A stretch of DNA of 64,000 nt, taken from positions 33,529,462-33,593,461 of the forward strand of contig NC_021674.1 of NCBI RefSeq assembly GCF_000247815.1, read 5' to 3'. This stretch comes from Ficedula albicollis (Eukaryota; Chordata; Aves; Passeriformes; Muscicapidae). The translations under genes were made by a program, and so were the position numbers. The first letter of the stretch is position 1; every line of letters starts with the position of its first letter. This document shows positions 24,796-36,399 of the stretch, one piece after another. A model generated the notes under the pieces. That model saw nothing but the letters and a program-made list of their open reading frames with translations, searched no databases and was not told where the DNA came from.

Positions 24796-27080
24796 CTGTT
24801 AAGAAAAAAAAGAGTCATAAATATAGATGGAGTTTTGTATTTATCCTTCTTATCTAACTAGAAATTTCCAACTATTCCAAGTCACAAAAAAATCTTATAA
24901 ACAAGAATAGTCTAAAATGCCCTGTAATGCAAGAAGAAATTGTACATAGTTATGTTCAAAGCTATAGGCACCACACTTTACTTGTGTCACTCCACACCTC
25001 TGAGGCCACTTTGGAGCAACAAGAAATTATCAAATGTGCTTTTGTCATGTATCTGTAACTCTGAGGAGTTTGATTTTGTAGATAACATCCTAATTAGAGC
25101 TGTGCAATATAGCTAGCTAATCTATTTACTATCTGAGTCTTGTCTTAAGCAAGCAAGCATCACTATCTGTCTTAAACAAGACCTCGCTGTGAACCTGTGG
25201 CTGTGACATCAAATTTTATCTTTATAACACAGTACAAAGTTGACATGTCAGCAGAAATTTCTATTCTAAGAAAACACTTCTGATCAGTGGACAATGAAAA
25301 CAACATAAAAATTCATGGGGGAAGTATAAAAATCCAATGAAAACTAGAAGAAGAACTACCAGACCTATACATTACAATCTAAAGGTTAAAAGCACCTCCT
25401 GACTGTAGTATTGTTTTCTGATACTGTCTTAATTTAGTTATATGATTTAAGAAAACATCACTGAAGTTCTGTACATTTTTAGACAGTAAGTGTTAAATGT
25501 GAAAGCACACACAGAGCAAATCTTGTACCTCAAATATATAAATAAAGATATTTACTTCAGGTGAGTAGAAATGAGACAGATTTTGAGGCTTCCCTTCCCT
25601 TTCATTTTCTTGTAGAAGATACTGAACATGATGCATTATTCTGGTATCACTGCAAAGTGTTCATTTTCATTTCTTAACATGCAAGGCTGCTTATGTGAGT
25701 CACGGTCATTCATTAGGCTGGGAAAACAGTATTAGACATATAAAGATAGGTTCTTGTTGTTGTTAAAACTGAAGGTAGGCAATTTATATTACAGACACAG
25801 CAATTATCTGGGCTCTGTGGACAGTATAGCCCTCACTACTTCCCCCCAGGCTTCCTCCCGGCCACCCCTCTGACCTTAGTGAAGAAGCACAGGTACCTCA
25901 CTGGGTACTTCACTATTCCCCTGTAAGCTGCACAGGGCAGAAGACGGCTCACTTACACCCAACAAACTATCACCAGGAGTTATTCCTCAGTACCCCCTTC
26001 TCCATCCTTCTACAAGGCAAGGAAAGAGGTGTCAGTCATGCCACTGTCCCCTTCCAAAGGTAATTTTAGTAATGGTATCTTTGTCTTGCCATAGTCTTTT
26101 ACATTTAGTTGCCTCAAATTTTACTATATAGATTAATTCAGCTTTCCAATTTGATTGGGGAATAACTGTCTAAAACAGCCCATGTCAAACTGAAGGGGCA
26201 AGTTTAAATGACCAGATGAAGGACTTTGCAAGATCCCTGGTGTCTGCACATCAGTACCAGATGTGCTCTTTACACTTGCACTCCCATCCGATGCCATGAA
26301 AAGATGTAATTTGCTGCCTCTGCTGTCACCAAAAGAAAGCTCCTCTGCTGTTGTCAGCCATCTAGAAACTGTATACCATATAGTCAGATTCCCAGACCAA
26401 CTGCTTTACAACATGACTTTCTTTTACTTACACCACTCAGTTGTTCCCAAATCCTAATTTCTCTGGGTAACTTCAAAAAGGCCACATGCAAACCAGACAG
26501 AACCAACATGCCCACAAACTTCAATCTAGAACTTCTGGATAAACATTGTAGCCTGCTTATTTCAGCTATGATGCCAAAATTGAAGAGTAGGGGCACACCA
26601 GAAGTACCATGGAGCATCCTCTAGTAAAAACCAACCTCTCCTTTCCCTCAAGTCCCACAACTGGGAAACGTATTTTGCTGATATATCAACATTTTGCTAT
26701 GCCTGAATTATTAAAAATAAGAGCTGATGCATTATCTTAGGACTCTTACAGGCATTTGGGGAGTTTAGGCAGCTGCATTGGTCAAAGATTGAGAAGAGCA
26801 TTATGAACAGATCATTACAATCAAGTAAAAATCTTTTCATTTGTACTGCATAAAAATCCCTATTTTGTCACACAATATTTTGTAGGTATTCATACTAACT
26901 ACTAGGAGAAAAGTAATTTATAAACATTTCAGATATTGTAAACATTTATAATGTTTTAAACATTTCAGATAAGTAGATGTTTTCCTACAGCATACTTTAC
27001 CTTCCTACTTGAAAAGCCAGCCCCAGAGACAGATAAAACTAGCAACTGTTGGATTTCTAGAAACAGAATCTAAAATCTTG

Positions 27081-27280
27081 TTGCACAATAGGTTTTTCGT
27101 TTTAAGATGCAATGCCTGAGGATGATTCAGAGTTAGAAACAAGTGTGAAATCTTCATTTTGCCAACTGGGGAGAGCCGTCCTTGCACAATAGGTTTTCCA
27201 TTTTAAGGTGCAATGCCTGAGGATGATTCAGAGTTAGAAACAAGTGTGAAATCTTCATTTTGCCAACTGGGGAGAGCTGC
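27081..27280. repeat. Two-copy tandem duplication, 101-bp unit
   Basis: TTGCACAATAGG starts the copies at 27081 and 27182, ending near GGGGAGAGC. There are about three substitutions in the aligned part. Confidence 0.95.
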
Positions 27281-30200
27281 TTCATCTCCAAGGCTGAGCA
27301 ACCACACAACCTTAACCACATTCTGATAGAGGAGAATATATTTCTGAATTTAGATTAGAAGCTCGTGTCAGAGTAACCTAGAACAAAAAGAGACAGCCAA
27401 GAACTTTGGTTTCCTCTTCAGCTCCCCACATGCACAGCCACAGTCCTTGAGACAGTCACCAAGGACCTTCTGGCCTCTGTCTCTAAATACCTCCTTTGTA
27501 TTCAATTCTACCTGCTTGCCAGCAGCCTCTATGAAACTTCTCTTTATTGTTACACAGCGTTAGCTGAATGTCTGAGTGCTCACTTTTCTACTGAAAGACT
27601 GAGCAAAAACACTTTGAAGGTAGACTTTGTTCTACATGTTATTCACCAAAACACAGTAATGAGTTCAGAATTTGATAATGGAGCATGTGCAATTTTACTT
27701 CCAAAAACACCGAAGTACCACATAGTCCCAGCAGCAACAGGTAAAATGCAGATTTCCAAAGCAGAGTAATAAAAACTTTCTGGAAGCTTAATTTAAATTA
27801 ATCAATACACACAGCAGTCAGAGTAGTTTTCCTACAGTTTTCACATTCTTCCAGGAGAAGGCTAGATGCAATAACCTTAATACACTGCAAGCATACCTGG
27901 CCTTGCTATATCTCTTGGCAATTTTCCAAGAGAGGCCATGATTTTTCGGAATCATTAGTGTCAAGTCACCAACACGTAATCCATCTTCCATATTCCAGCT
28001 AGCAGACGTCTTGCCACAAAGTACCAGATTTCCTCAGCAACCTCAGAAGTTTCAAAACTTTACATTAGTATTTCCTTTGTATCCTTTTTCCCCAAGGGTT
28101 AGTGATGCTGCAGTAACATATACACAAAAATCTAATGATCATCACTCAAAACTGGAATTTTTGTCAAACTGATGCTATCAGTCAGATTATTTGAACAAGC
28201 TGCTAATGAAATCATTGCTTTCTCTTCCAATCCTTCTTCCCCCTCGTGAACTAAAAAAAAATTCCTTTGTATTTATAGCATCTCTGGATCATACTATATG
28301 GCATACTAAGTGTAAAACAGCATGATCTAAAGCATTAACTCTTAAATCCTTTATAGTCAGATTCATGTATTCATATATAGAGGATTTGTGTATTTTAGAA
28401 CATTTTAAGAAGGCAATTTCCCTGGTTTATTTCAGTATTTTATTGATGTCATAGGCTTTATTCAAGGAATTTTAAAGTCACTGTCAGATACTCCCATGCA
28501 TTTCTTATCACCTGTAAACTTCATCTGGAGACAGTATCAGGTTCCTTACAAGGTACCTACTGCATCTCACCTAATGTGACTAATTTAATGGATGAGAAAA
28601 TGCACAAAATTTGATCTAATGGATTCAGTTATAAATTAATCTCTAAAAAGGTTTCTGCAACAAAAAAGGAAAGATGCAGTAATTACAAATAAATTATTAA
28701 CTTGCCAACACAGTACAAACAAGATTTTGCAAATGACCACAATTCCTTATGAAACAACAAGCACAAGTGAGCATCTTAGCCTGTACCAAAACAAACAGCC
28801 AAAACCAAAAACAATAACAAAACCCAAAACCCACATTCATAAAGTAAGCACGGGTTGTCAGTTGATCTCTAGCATAGTATTATGGTCAGGTTAAGAATCT
28901 TTCCTCTAAGTAATTTGGTTATTGCTAAATCTTGTCATCATTATAGTCTGCAAACACGGTTCATAGAATTAGCAGGAAACAAAAGAAAACTTACGAGACT
29001 GGGAGAAAAAAAGTAAGACAGCTCAAGTGGAATTGCCCCAGAATTTTTTTTTTCCTTTTTTGTTTTTTAACACATGTTTAAAATCTTAAGAAGAAGGTGA
29101 AGAGGTTAACAAGGGTTTGTCTGGACTATCAGGTCCTACCAGAGCCACACCTGCACTCTCATAACTAAAAAAAATGTGCACTTTTAAAAACATCACATAA
29201 TAACTTCTGCTTGCCAGGAAATAGGCCTGATAACATTTCAAATACCACAACAAAAGTCAACCAAATACAATTAGACTACTTAATTTATAATGAAAATGCA
29301 TCTACACTTCTCTGCTGATTGCAGGCACTTGACTTTCAGCCCTCTTCACAAGGTAAGTGTCAGATAGAACTGATTACCATTCTGCATTCAGCATGCCTTT
29401 CTACGTAGTTTATTCACACTTCTGCTTCTGCCACATCTTGCAGGAAAACAGGACTATCTCACACAAATGCCCTCCTGCATTTTTGTGGTTGATACTGTTT
29501 TTCAGTTAATAATCCAGCCCTGTATACATGAATGAAAAGAGCAGCTCTTTCCAATGCATGTCAAGCTGAACTAATTTCCTGAACAAATTCTTAGACCTTT
29601 GCGATTCAGTCAAGCCTGTCAAACGCATGAAGTCTACTTGGGTTTTCTCAAGTATGTGCATTTCAGAGCTGTCACAAAGTGAAAGCAATCAATACCTACA
29701 GTAAGCAAAGAAGTCATTCATCATTTTAACTAATATGCCTCTGTCTTCTAATAATAAAAATAAAGTTGTGAAGAGCAAACAGCCATCTTAGATTTGGTAG
29801 ATTTCAGTGCACAGGGCTTATGCTAAATGCAATTACAGCTTTCTCTCCACACCTCTCTCCCAATGATGAGGTGTAGCAACACAGCTGGTCCCCAGCTGTT
29901 ACCCCACTGCTGGCACCAGGCACCATGGGGCAGATGGCTCTGGGGACAAGGATAAGCAGGGCTGAAGGCCAGGCAGCACAACCCTGGGGCATATGTATCT
30001 GCAAGATCCCAAATCTGAGCCCTGGGAAGCAACAACTCTGCAGCCAGTGAGTTGTGTCCACAGCAGGGGTTCCCAGCCCCTCTGGTGCCCTGGGTGCTGA
30101 CTTGGGCCAGCCTGGCAGGCTCATGGCTTTCCCTTCACCAGGACCCTGGACCAGCTCTGCCGTCTTGGATGAGCTGGCAGAGGAGAAGACATCTTCCATA

Positions 30201-30631
30201 AGTCACACGGCCACAGCCCCTGACGTAAGGCTGCCAGGCTTTTCTGCCCCAAGGTGTTTCTGTACACTGCTCCCAGGTCCCACACTGGATCTGGGCAAAC
30301 AAGAGTACACCAGGTAAGAAGCCTTTGAATTCCCTGCTCCTAAAAGTAATGAAAAAATCTCCTATATTCTCCAGTTGCAGGCTTCATTGTGTTAAGTATA
30401 CAAATTAATATTTTTTAGCCTAAGAGTGGCACTGGGAAATAGCATTCTGGGTGGTGTAATTAGAGTTAAAAGTTAGCAACTACAGCTAACTATCAATGAC
30501 CAGAGCCATTATTAATGAGAACTAAGACCTTTTATATAAGAAAAACACACACCTACTTTATTTCCAAATAAAAGTATCATCTACTTCATACCTGAGCCTT
30601 CTACAGAAGTGGTACGGCATTCTCCGGGTTT

Positions 30632-30655
30632 AAAAAAAAAAAAAAAAAAAAAAAA
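30632..30655. repeat. Poly(A) run, 24 bases
   Basis: Twenty-four A between CCGGGTTT and GAGGG. I see no recognisable retroelement body directly upstream. Confidence 0.95.
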
Positions 30656-31194
30656 GAGGGAAAATATGAACAACCAAAGCATCTACCCTGCAAGACAAAT
30701 TGCACTCTAAAGTACACTACTTACTAAAAGAAACAAAAAATCAGTGTTCAGGAGGACTCCCCTTAACTTAAATCTTGGTTTCTAAAGTCTTACTTGTAAC
30801 CCTGAATGTCCATTTTTTGTTATTTTCTGTAATTCTTTTTATACCCAGACATCTGCTTAACACCCTTAAACATTTCTGCATATATTCCACAAGGAAAAAT
30901 CAGAAAACAAATGCATGAGGAGAAAGATGATGCTTTTCTGTTTCTGTTCAAATCTTACAAATATTTTTTACATATGTACTGTCTGTATTTGGTTTTAAAA
31001 TACACACTCAACAGATGTATGGGTCATATAATTTTAGTTGACAAGAGCTTCTGAATCTTATTTTTTCTCTGGTTTTGTGTATTAGGTACATCTCCCATCA
31101 TTCTTTTCTGCATCTTACTTTTTCTTCCAAAGAATACCTGGTCTGCAAACTGTGAAAAACCTATTCTAAATAAAATTTGTGAGTGTCTTCAGTT

Positions 31195-31325
31195 ATTTCT
31201 TCATTGCAGTATAAGCTTTCCTGATAATCTACATTGAAATTTTAGTTTTTTCTTCACAGTCATTTCTTCATTGCAGTATAAGCTTTCCTAATAATCTACA
31301 TTGAAATTTTAGTTTTTTCTTCTTT
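31195..31325. repeat. Two-copy tandem duplication, 67-bp offset
   Basis: ATTTCTTCATTGCAGTATAA starts the copies at 31195 and 31262. They differ by one G/A. Confidence 0.95.
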
Positions 31326-32918
31326 TGGAGGTTGCAGGAGCCAAATCAATGTGGCGGGGCACAGGGGGGGAGGCAATAAAAAGACATCCAAGCACTAGAT
31401 TCCATTTACTTCTATGTACAAACTGGCCTTTGCATTCATCCAGTGATTGAACTATTGCCAAATTTGGATAAGAAAGCGTTTATTTTTCAAAACCACATTG
31501 CAGTATTTTGAAAAAGAATGGTAAGACATTCTTTGCTGATACTGTGAAGTTATCTCGAGTGACAGATGTCGCTCCCATGGTTAAACTGAAAAAAAAAAAA
31601 AAATCACATCAATTTTTTGAAAATAGAGATGCAAGAAGTGTAGTATTTATTCTGATACAACCAAGAACAGAATTGTACTCCTTTCCACTAAGTTGGCAAA
31701 TGGTGAAAGGCTTCATATGTTTCTTTCCAATAAAATTAGTGAAGGAACTTATAAGAAGAAATATTAAAAAATATGGCCCTCAAATTGGCAAGGAATTTAA
31801 TCTTACTTTTGAATTCTACTTCTCCATTCAACATTTACCTCTCATCCTAACCTGCATATGAAAATACAAGAAAATCTCTCTACTGAAAACCTAAAGATTT
31901 ACCTTAGAAGGAATTTCAGTAGTACAAGACCTTTAAACTTGTTCAGCAGAAGCACTCGGCACATCCCAAAACAGTGAGTTTTTTGTTCTAGAAGACAGGA
32001 CTGGCTTTGGAATATAATACCTTTTACATTTATATAAGTGCACACACGGTATACATGTAAAAACCCACACACACTTTATCAACCTTCAAGATTAATAAAG
32101 CAAACACCATCACATCTGAAATCAGTGGTTGTGTGAAAATACCGAAATTACTCCCCCAGCAAAACTCACGGCAGTCCCCCAGTGAGAGCACTGAAACAGC
32201 ATCACAGCAGAAGTCGGCTCCAAGAGCATCAGGTAACTACTGCAAACTGTCTGTGCCATCTCCTTGCCCTGCAAAGCTGCTTTGACACAGCTGCCCTCAA
32301 ATCAAGGCCATCTCCAGGATTTCCCTGCAGTAGGCATGCCAACACGCCTCCAGCAATTTCAGGCTTAAACAGATTATTTTCAGTCAGAAAGTACATTCCT
32401 TCCACCTTGGGATTTCAATCAAAGAAGAAAGCCAAATACTGTGGAAGACTATGATTATATTTCAAACTATGAAAAGGTCATATCTATAACTTAGAAACCT
32501 GGAAAAATAGCTACATGCAATATTTTTAAATGCTCATTTGTGGAACATGTGGTTAAAATCCAATGAAGCCGAGTATAATAAAACATCCCACCTTTCACTT
32601 CTCCCTATAAAAATGATTAATTTGTTCATTAATCTGCTGTATATCTAAGTAGTTTTTTCTTCAACCCATAGGTCAATGTTCCACCAAAACAAAGCTGTTA
32701 CTCTAAAACATCATACTGATGTAAATATTTACATCCTGCTAGTATTACCTCCTGGATCATATGGATGTATAATTTTCAACAAAATACAAATCCCTCTGAC
32801 CCTCTCAAAAAATATCTTCATGAGCTTTTTTTCTTTCTCAGCTCCTTTCCTTTTTTGACCACATTTATATTTTTAGCATAAACATTTTATAGCAGTCCTA
32901 CAATGCCTATTCACTTGC

Positions 32919-32936
32919 TTTTTTTTTTTTTTTTTT
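32919..32936. repeat. Poly(T) run, 18 bases
   Basis: Eighteen T between CTTGC and CCCAAATG. No associated element was recognised. Confidence 0.95.
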
Positions 32937-34339
32937 CCCAAATGTGAGCATCTGTGCCCAAAAGATCTTTCATTCCCTACGGAACACATTTTGAAAGTGA
33001 TGAACGAAAAAATAAAATATTTCAGGCAAAAATCTTTGACAGTCATAGTAATATGGTAGGCTTAAAATAAATTCCATTGCTTTTTGCCCTGTAGATTTAG
33101 AATTGGGAAAGGATATACATCAAGTGAAAAGTGAACTTTTCATTTTCAACCTGCTTAGCCCTTATGGTCAGATCACATCCAAGTTAAGATTCAAATATGG
33201 GTGACTGGAACAGAATAGTCAGTTCTGCTTACTTATAAGCTGAAGAAAAGCAAAGACAGAAAATGAGAGTAAAATGCAGGAAAATTGTGCTTCTATCAAA
33301 TAGCAAAAAGGGCAGAGAAATAGCTTGTTTCAAGCTCAGGTGCAATCTGATATCATGAGGTCTCACAAGACATCTGAAGTGGTCTTGTCATGAACTAAAA
33401 AAATCCCAATTAAGACTTTTGCATTAGAAGAATGTGAAAATGTTCTTGACATCTGTAATCCTGCTTCCCTCTTCGATCCATCCCTCCAGCACAGGATGGT
33501 TTTCTGCTGTACCTGTTTCTCTAGGGATGCACTTTAAATGCACATAAGCTTTCCTCAGACAAAAAGACTTCTCATATCGAGTCCATCTTCACCTCTTAGA
33601 AATGCAGACTGTTCCTGAGAGTACCACTGTTTATCTCAAAACATATTCTATACAACTGTGAGACACAGGGGAAACTTGAAGAAAGATCTCTTTTAGCAAA
33701 TCTATAAACACCTGTAATGAATTTACAAACAGCTGCCTAGCCAGTTCTTTCTCAGTCTCGTTGGATGGATAGTCTTTTAAATTACCATTAACTGGCACAT
33801 TCCATCATATTTTTCTTAAAATCTTCTGTATTTTATCAATTCTTTTCCTGTCATTTCATTATCTCCAGCTTTGCAGGCATTTTAGTTTGCTTGTCACTGT
33901 TCATATTTTTTCTCTAATTTACTCTATTTCAACACCTTTCCCATTTCAGAATCTTTCTCCTTTTCTAGATAACAAAGGCATTGTTTTTTATCTCCAAGAA
34001 GTCTTATTTTTTCCCCACCAGGCTCGAATCCTTTTTCACTTTACACTCCTTCTAGCAATCTTCATTTCACATCAGAGTGGCACTTCCAAGCATTGATCAG
34101 AAAACATTTTACAAAGCTTCTTCCTATCACGTGCTTAAATAAAATCTCTTATGTCACATCTCTCATATATTTCTCCAACAGATTCTGGATGTCAATATAG
34201 AAGGGATGTCTTCCCTTTTATGTCCCTCGCTTATGTGTCACTGGAAGGTGGATTCCATAGATCCCACACTAATGCTTAATTTTGGAAATGTTCACCAGTA
34301 AGAATGAAGGTATTTCATATTAGTATAGGAACAGCAATG

Positions 34340-34385
34340 TTACATAGAAATTATTCAGAAAATTACATAGAAATTATTCAGAAAA
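34340..34385. repeat. Two-copy perfect tandem duplication, 23-bp unit
   Basis: The 23-base unit starting TTACATAGAAATTATTCAG occupies 34340-34362 and 34363-34385. It lies just before the 1003-bp duplication. Confidence 0.95.
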
Positions 34386-34571
34386 TGCAGAACATATATA
34401 TATATATTTACTATTTACTCCTATAAGGCAGTTAAAACCAAATAGTTATTTTCACAGATCTGTGTTGCATCATTACTGCTGGAAAGCAAGACCTTCAACC
34501 AGGACTATACATATAATAGCTAAAACTTAAAGTTAAGCTTTACCACTAAAATGTACTAAAGTCCATTTATA

Positions 34572-35272
34572 ATGCCACATTGCCTGGAAGAAATCTTACT
34601 GATAAAAAACATACTCACTAAACTTTTCACACCTCAAAGCACAAAGTCCCTGAAGACTCAGTGGAGCCTCATCTGGTTCTTGAAGGTCCTTGTAAGTCTG
34701 TTTGTACTGAAACTCCTGCAGACACCCCCAGACTCAGCTGAGCCACTGCAGGGTCAGTGTTTGCAGCACAGCCCGGGCAGTGCCAGGGCTGCCCAGAAGG
34801 CACCTGAGAGAGCAGAGGCCATGCCCCCCACACCTGGCAGTGATGCCTTGGGCATCACCACCCAACAGCAGGCAGCAAATCAGGCACCTGAGCTAATCAG
34901 CAATCCCAGCACAATGTGTGCACTGGGGACACAAGTTGTTTCCAAGGCCTCTGCCAGTTATGCCACTGTAACAGGCAGGGAAATACCAAGGCTGAAGTGT
35001 GTTGTGATAAACCTCTTGCTTGCTTCCTCCCCTGCTTCACTGGTGTCAATGCCCCTATGGATGCAGGACAAGGTGCTGAACCATTTTGTGTTCAATATTC
35101 TGAATGTAAGAGAGTCACAGACATGATGAAACTGGCCAAGATGCTGAGACTACTGATCGAAGAAAGCCTCTCCAGGGCTGGAGTCCCAAAACAAACAGCC
35201 AAGGGAAGTCATAAATCAGTTCCACATCATCTAATACTTACTCTCTGTACTCTGGTGACATCCGATGGCTAA
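34572..35272 (+). other. Unrecognised overlapping ORF pair in the first 1003-bp copy
   Basis: A 184-codon ORF (34572-35126) overlaps a 118-codon ORF in another frame (34916-35272). The central part (about 34720-35100) is much richer in G+C than the flanks and gives Pro/Ala/Gln-rich peptide. I recognise no domain. It may be the remnant of a transposable element or processed sequence, or chance openness caused by GC composition. The 3' part of the second frame contains a KLAKMLRLLIEESLSRAG helix-like stretch. I do not call this a gene. Confidence 0.25.
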
Positions 35273-35574
35273 ATGCATAATAGATGTTTCTTCAGTTTCA
35301 AAGAGCAGTTATCCAAGTTTCCCTTTTCCTTTTTCTTCAGTAGAGAAGCAAAAAAATAGTCAAAAGAAATCCTCTAACTATAGTGACACCCATATAATAT
35401 ATATATATATTTACTATTTACTCCTATAAGGCAGTTAAAACCAAATAGTTATTTTCACAGATCTGTGTTGCATCATTACTGCTGGAAAGCAAGACCTTCA
35501 ACCAGGACTATACATATAATAGCTAAAACTTAAAGTTAAGCTTTACCACTAAAATGTACTAAAGTCCATTTATA

Positions 35575-36275
35575 ATGCCACATTGCCTGGAAGAAATCTT
35601 ACTGATAAAAAACATACTCACTAAACTTTTCACACCTCAAAGCACAAAGTCCCTGAAGACTCAGTGGAGCCTCATCTGGTTCTTGAAGGTCCTTGTAAGT
35701 CTGTTTGTACTGAAACTCCTGCAGACACCCCCAGACTCAGCTGAGCCACTGCAGGGTCAGTGTTTGCAGCACAGCCCAGGCAGTGCCAGGGCTGCCCAGA
35801 AGGCACCTGAGAGAGCAGAGGCCATGCCCCCCACACCTGGCAGTGATGCCTTGGGCATCACCACCCAACAGCAGGCAGCAAATCAGGCACCTGAGCTAAT
35901 CAGCAATCCCAGCACAATGTGTGCACTGGGGACACAAGTTGTTTCCAAGGCCTCTGCCAGTTATGCCACTGTAACAGGCAGGGAAATACCAAGGCTGAAG
36001 TGTGTTGTGATAAACCTCTTGCTTGCTTCCTCCCCTGCTTCACTGGTGTCAATGCCCCTATGGATGCAGGACAAGGTGCTGAACCATTTTGTGTTCAATA
36101 TTCTGAATGTAAGAGAGTCACAGACATGATGAAACTGGCCAAGATGCTGAGACTACTGATCGAAGAAAGCCTCTCCAGGGCTGGAGTCCCAAAACAAACA
36201 GCCAAGGGAAGTCATAAATCAGTTCCACATCATCTAATACTTACTCTCTGTACTCTGGTGACATCCGATGGCTAA
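35575..36275 (+). other. Second copy of the unrecognised ORF pair
   Basis: The predicted peptides are identical to those at 34572-35272. The one noticed nucleotide change is silent. It exists only because of the 1003-bp duplication and is not independent evidence for coding. Confidence 0.25.
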
Positions 36276-36399
36276 ATGCATAATAGATGTTTCTTCAGTT
36301 TCAAAGAGCAGTTATCCAAGTTTCCCTTTTCCTTTTTCTTCAGTAGAGAAGCAAAAAAATAGTCAAAAGAAATCCTCTAACTATAGTGACACCCATATA

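Larger units (their letters stand above)
24796..34339 (-). other. Probable SMYD3 first intron, proximal part: no gene seen
   Basis: This region lies upstream (in gene direction) of the MYND exon. It is AT-rich, with tandem duplications at 27081 and 31195, poly(A) at 30632, poly(T) at 32919, and a GC-richer block at about 29850-30310. That block gives opposite-strand ORFs without motifs and may be an unrecognised repeat. The intron assignment rests on not finding the first SMYD3 exon anywhere up to 64000. Confidence 0.6.
34394..36399. repeat. Near-perfect 1003-bp tandem duplication
   Basis: Copies run from about 34394 to 35396 and from 35397 to 36399, offset 1003. I noticed one substitution (G at 34775, A at 35778) and a small difference in the (AT)n length. 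Both the left end and the junction are (AT)n microsatellite, and the right end reads CACCCATATAT. The junction therefore sits at simple-sequence homology. Each copy contains the same GC-rich ORF pair. Confidence 0.97.

Noticed and set aside
31508..31861. 117-codon + strand ORF
   Set aside because: It starts in Lys-rich poly(A) sequence and has no motif. It is consistent with chance.
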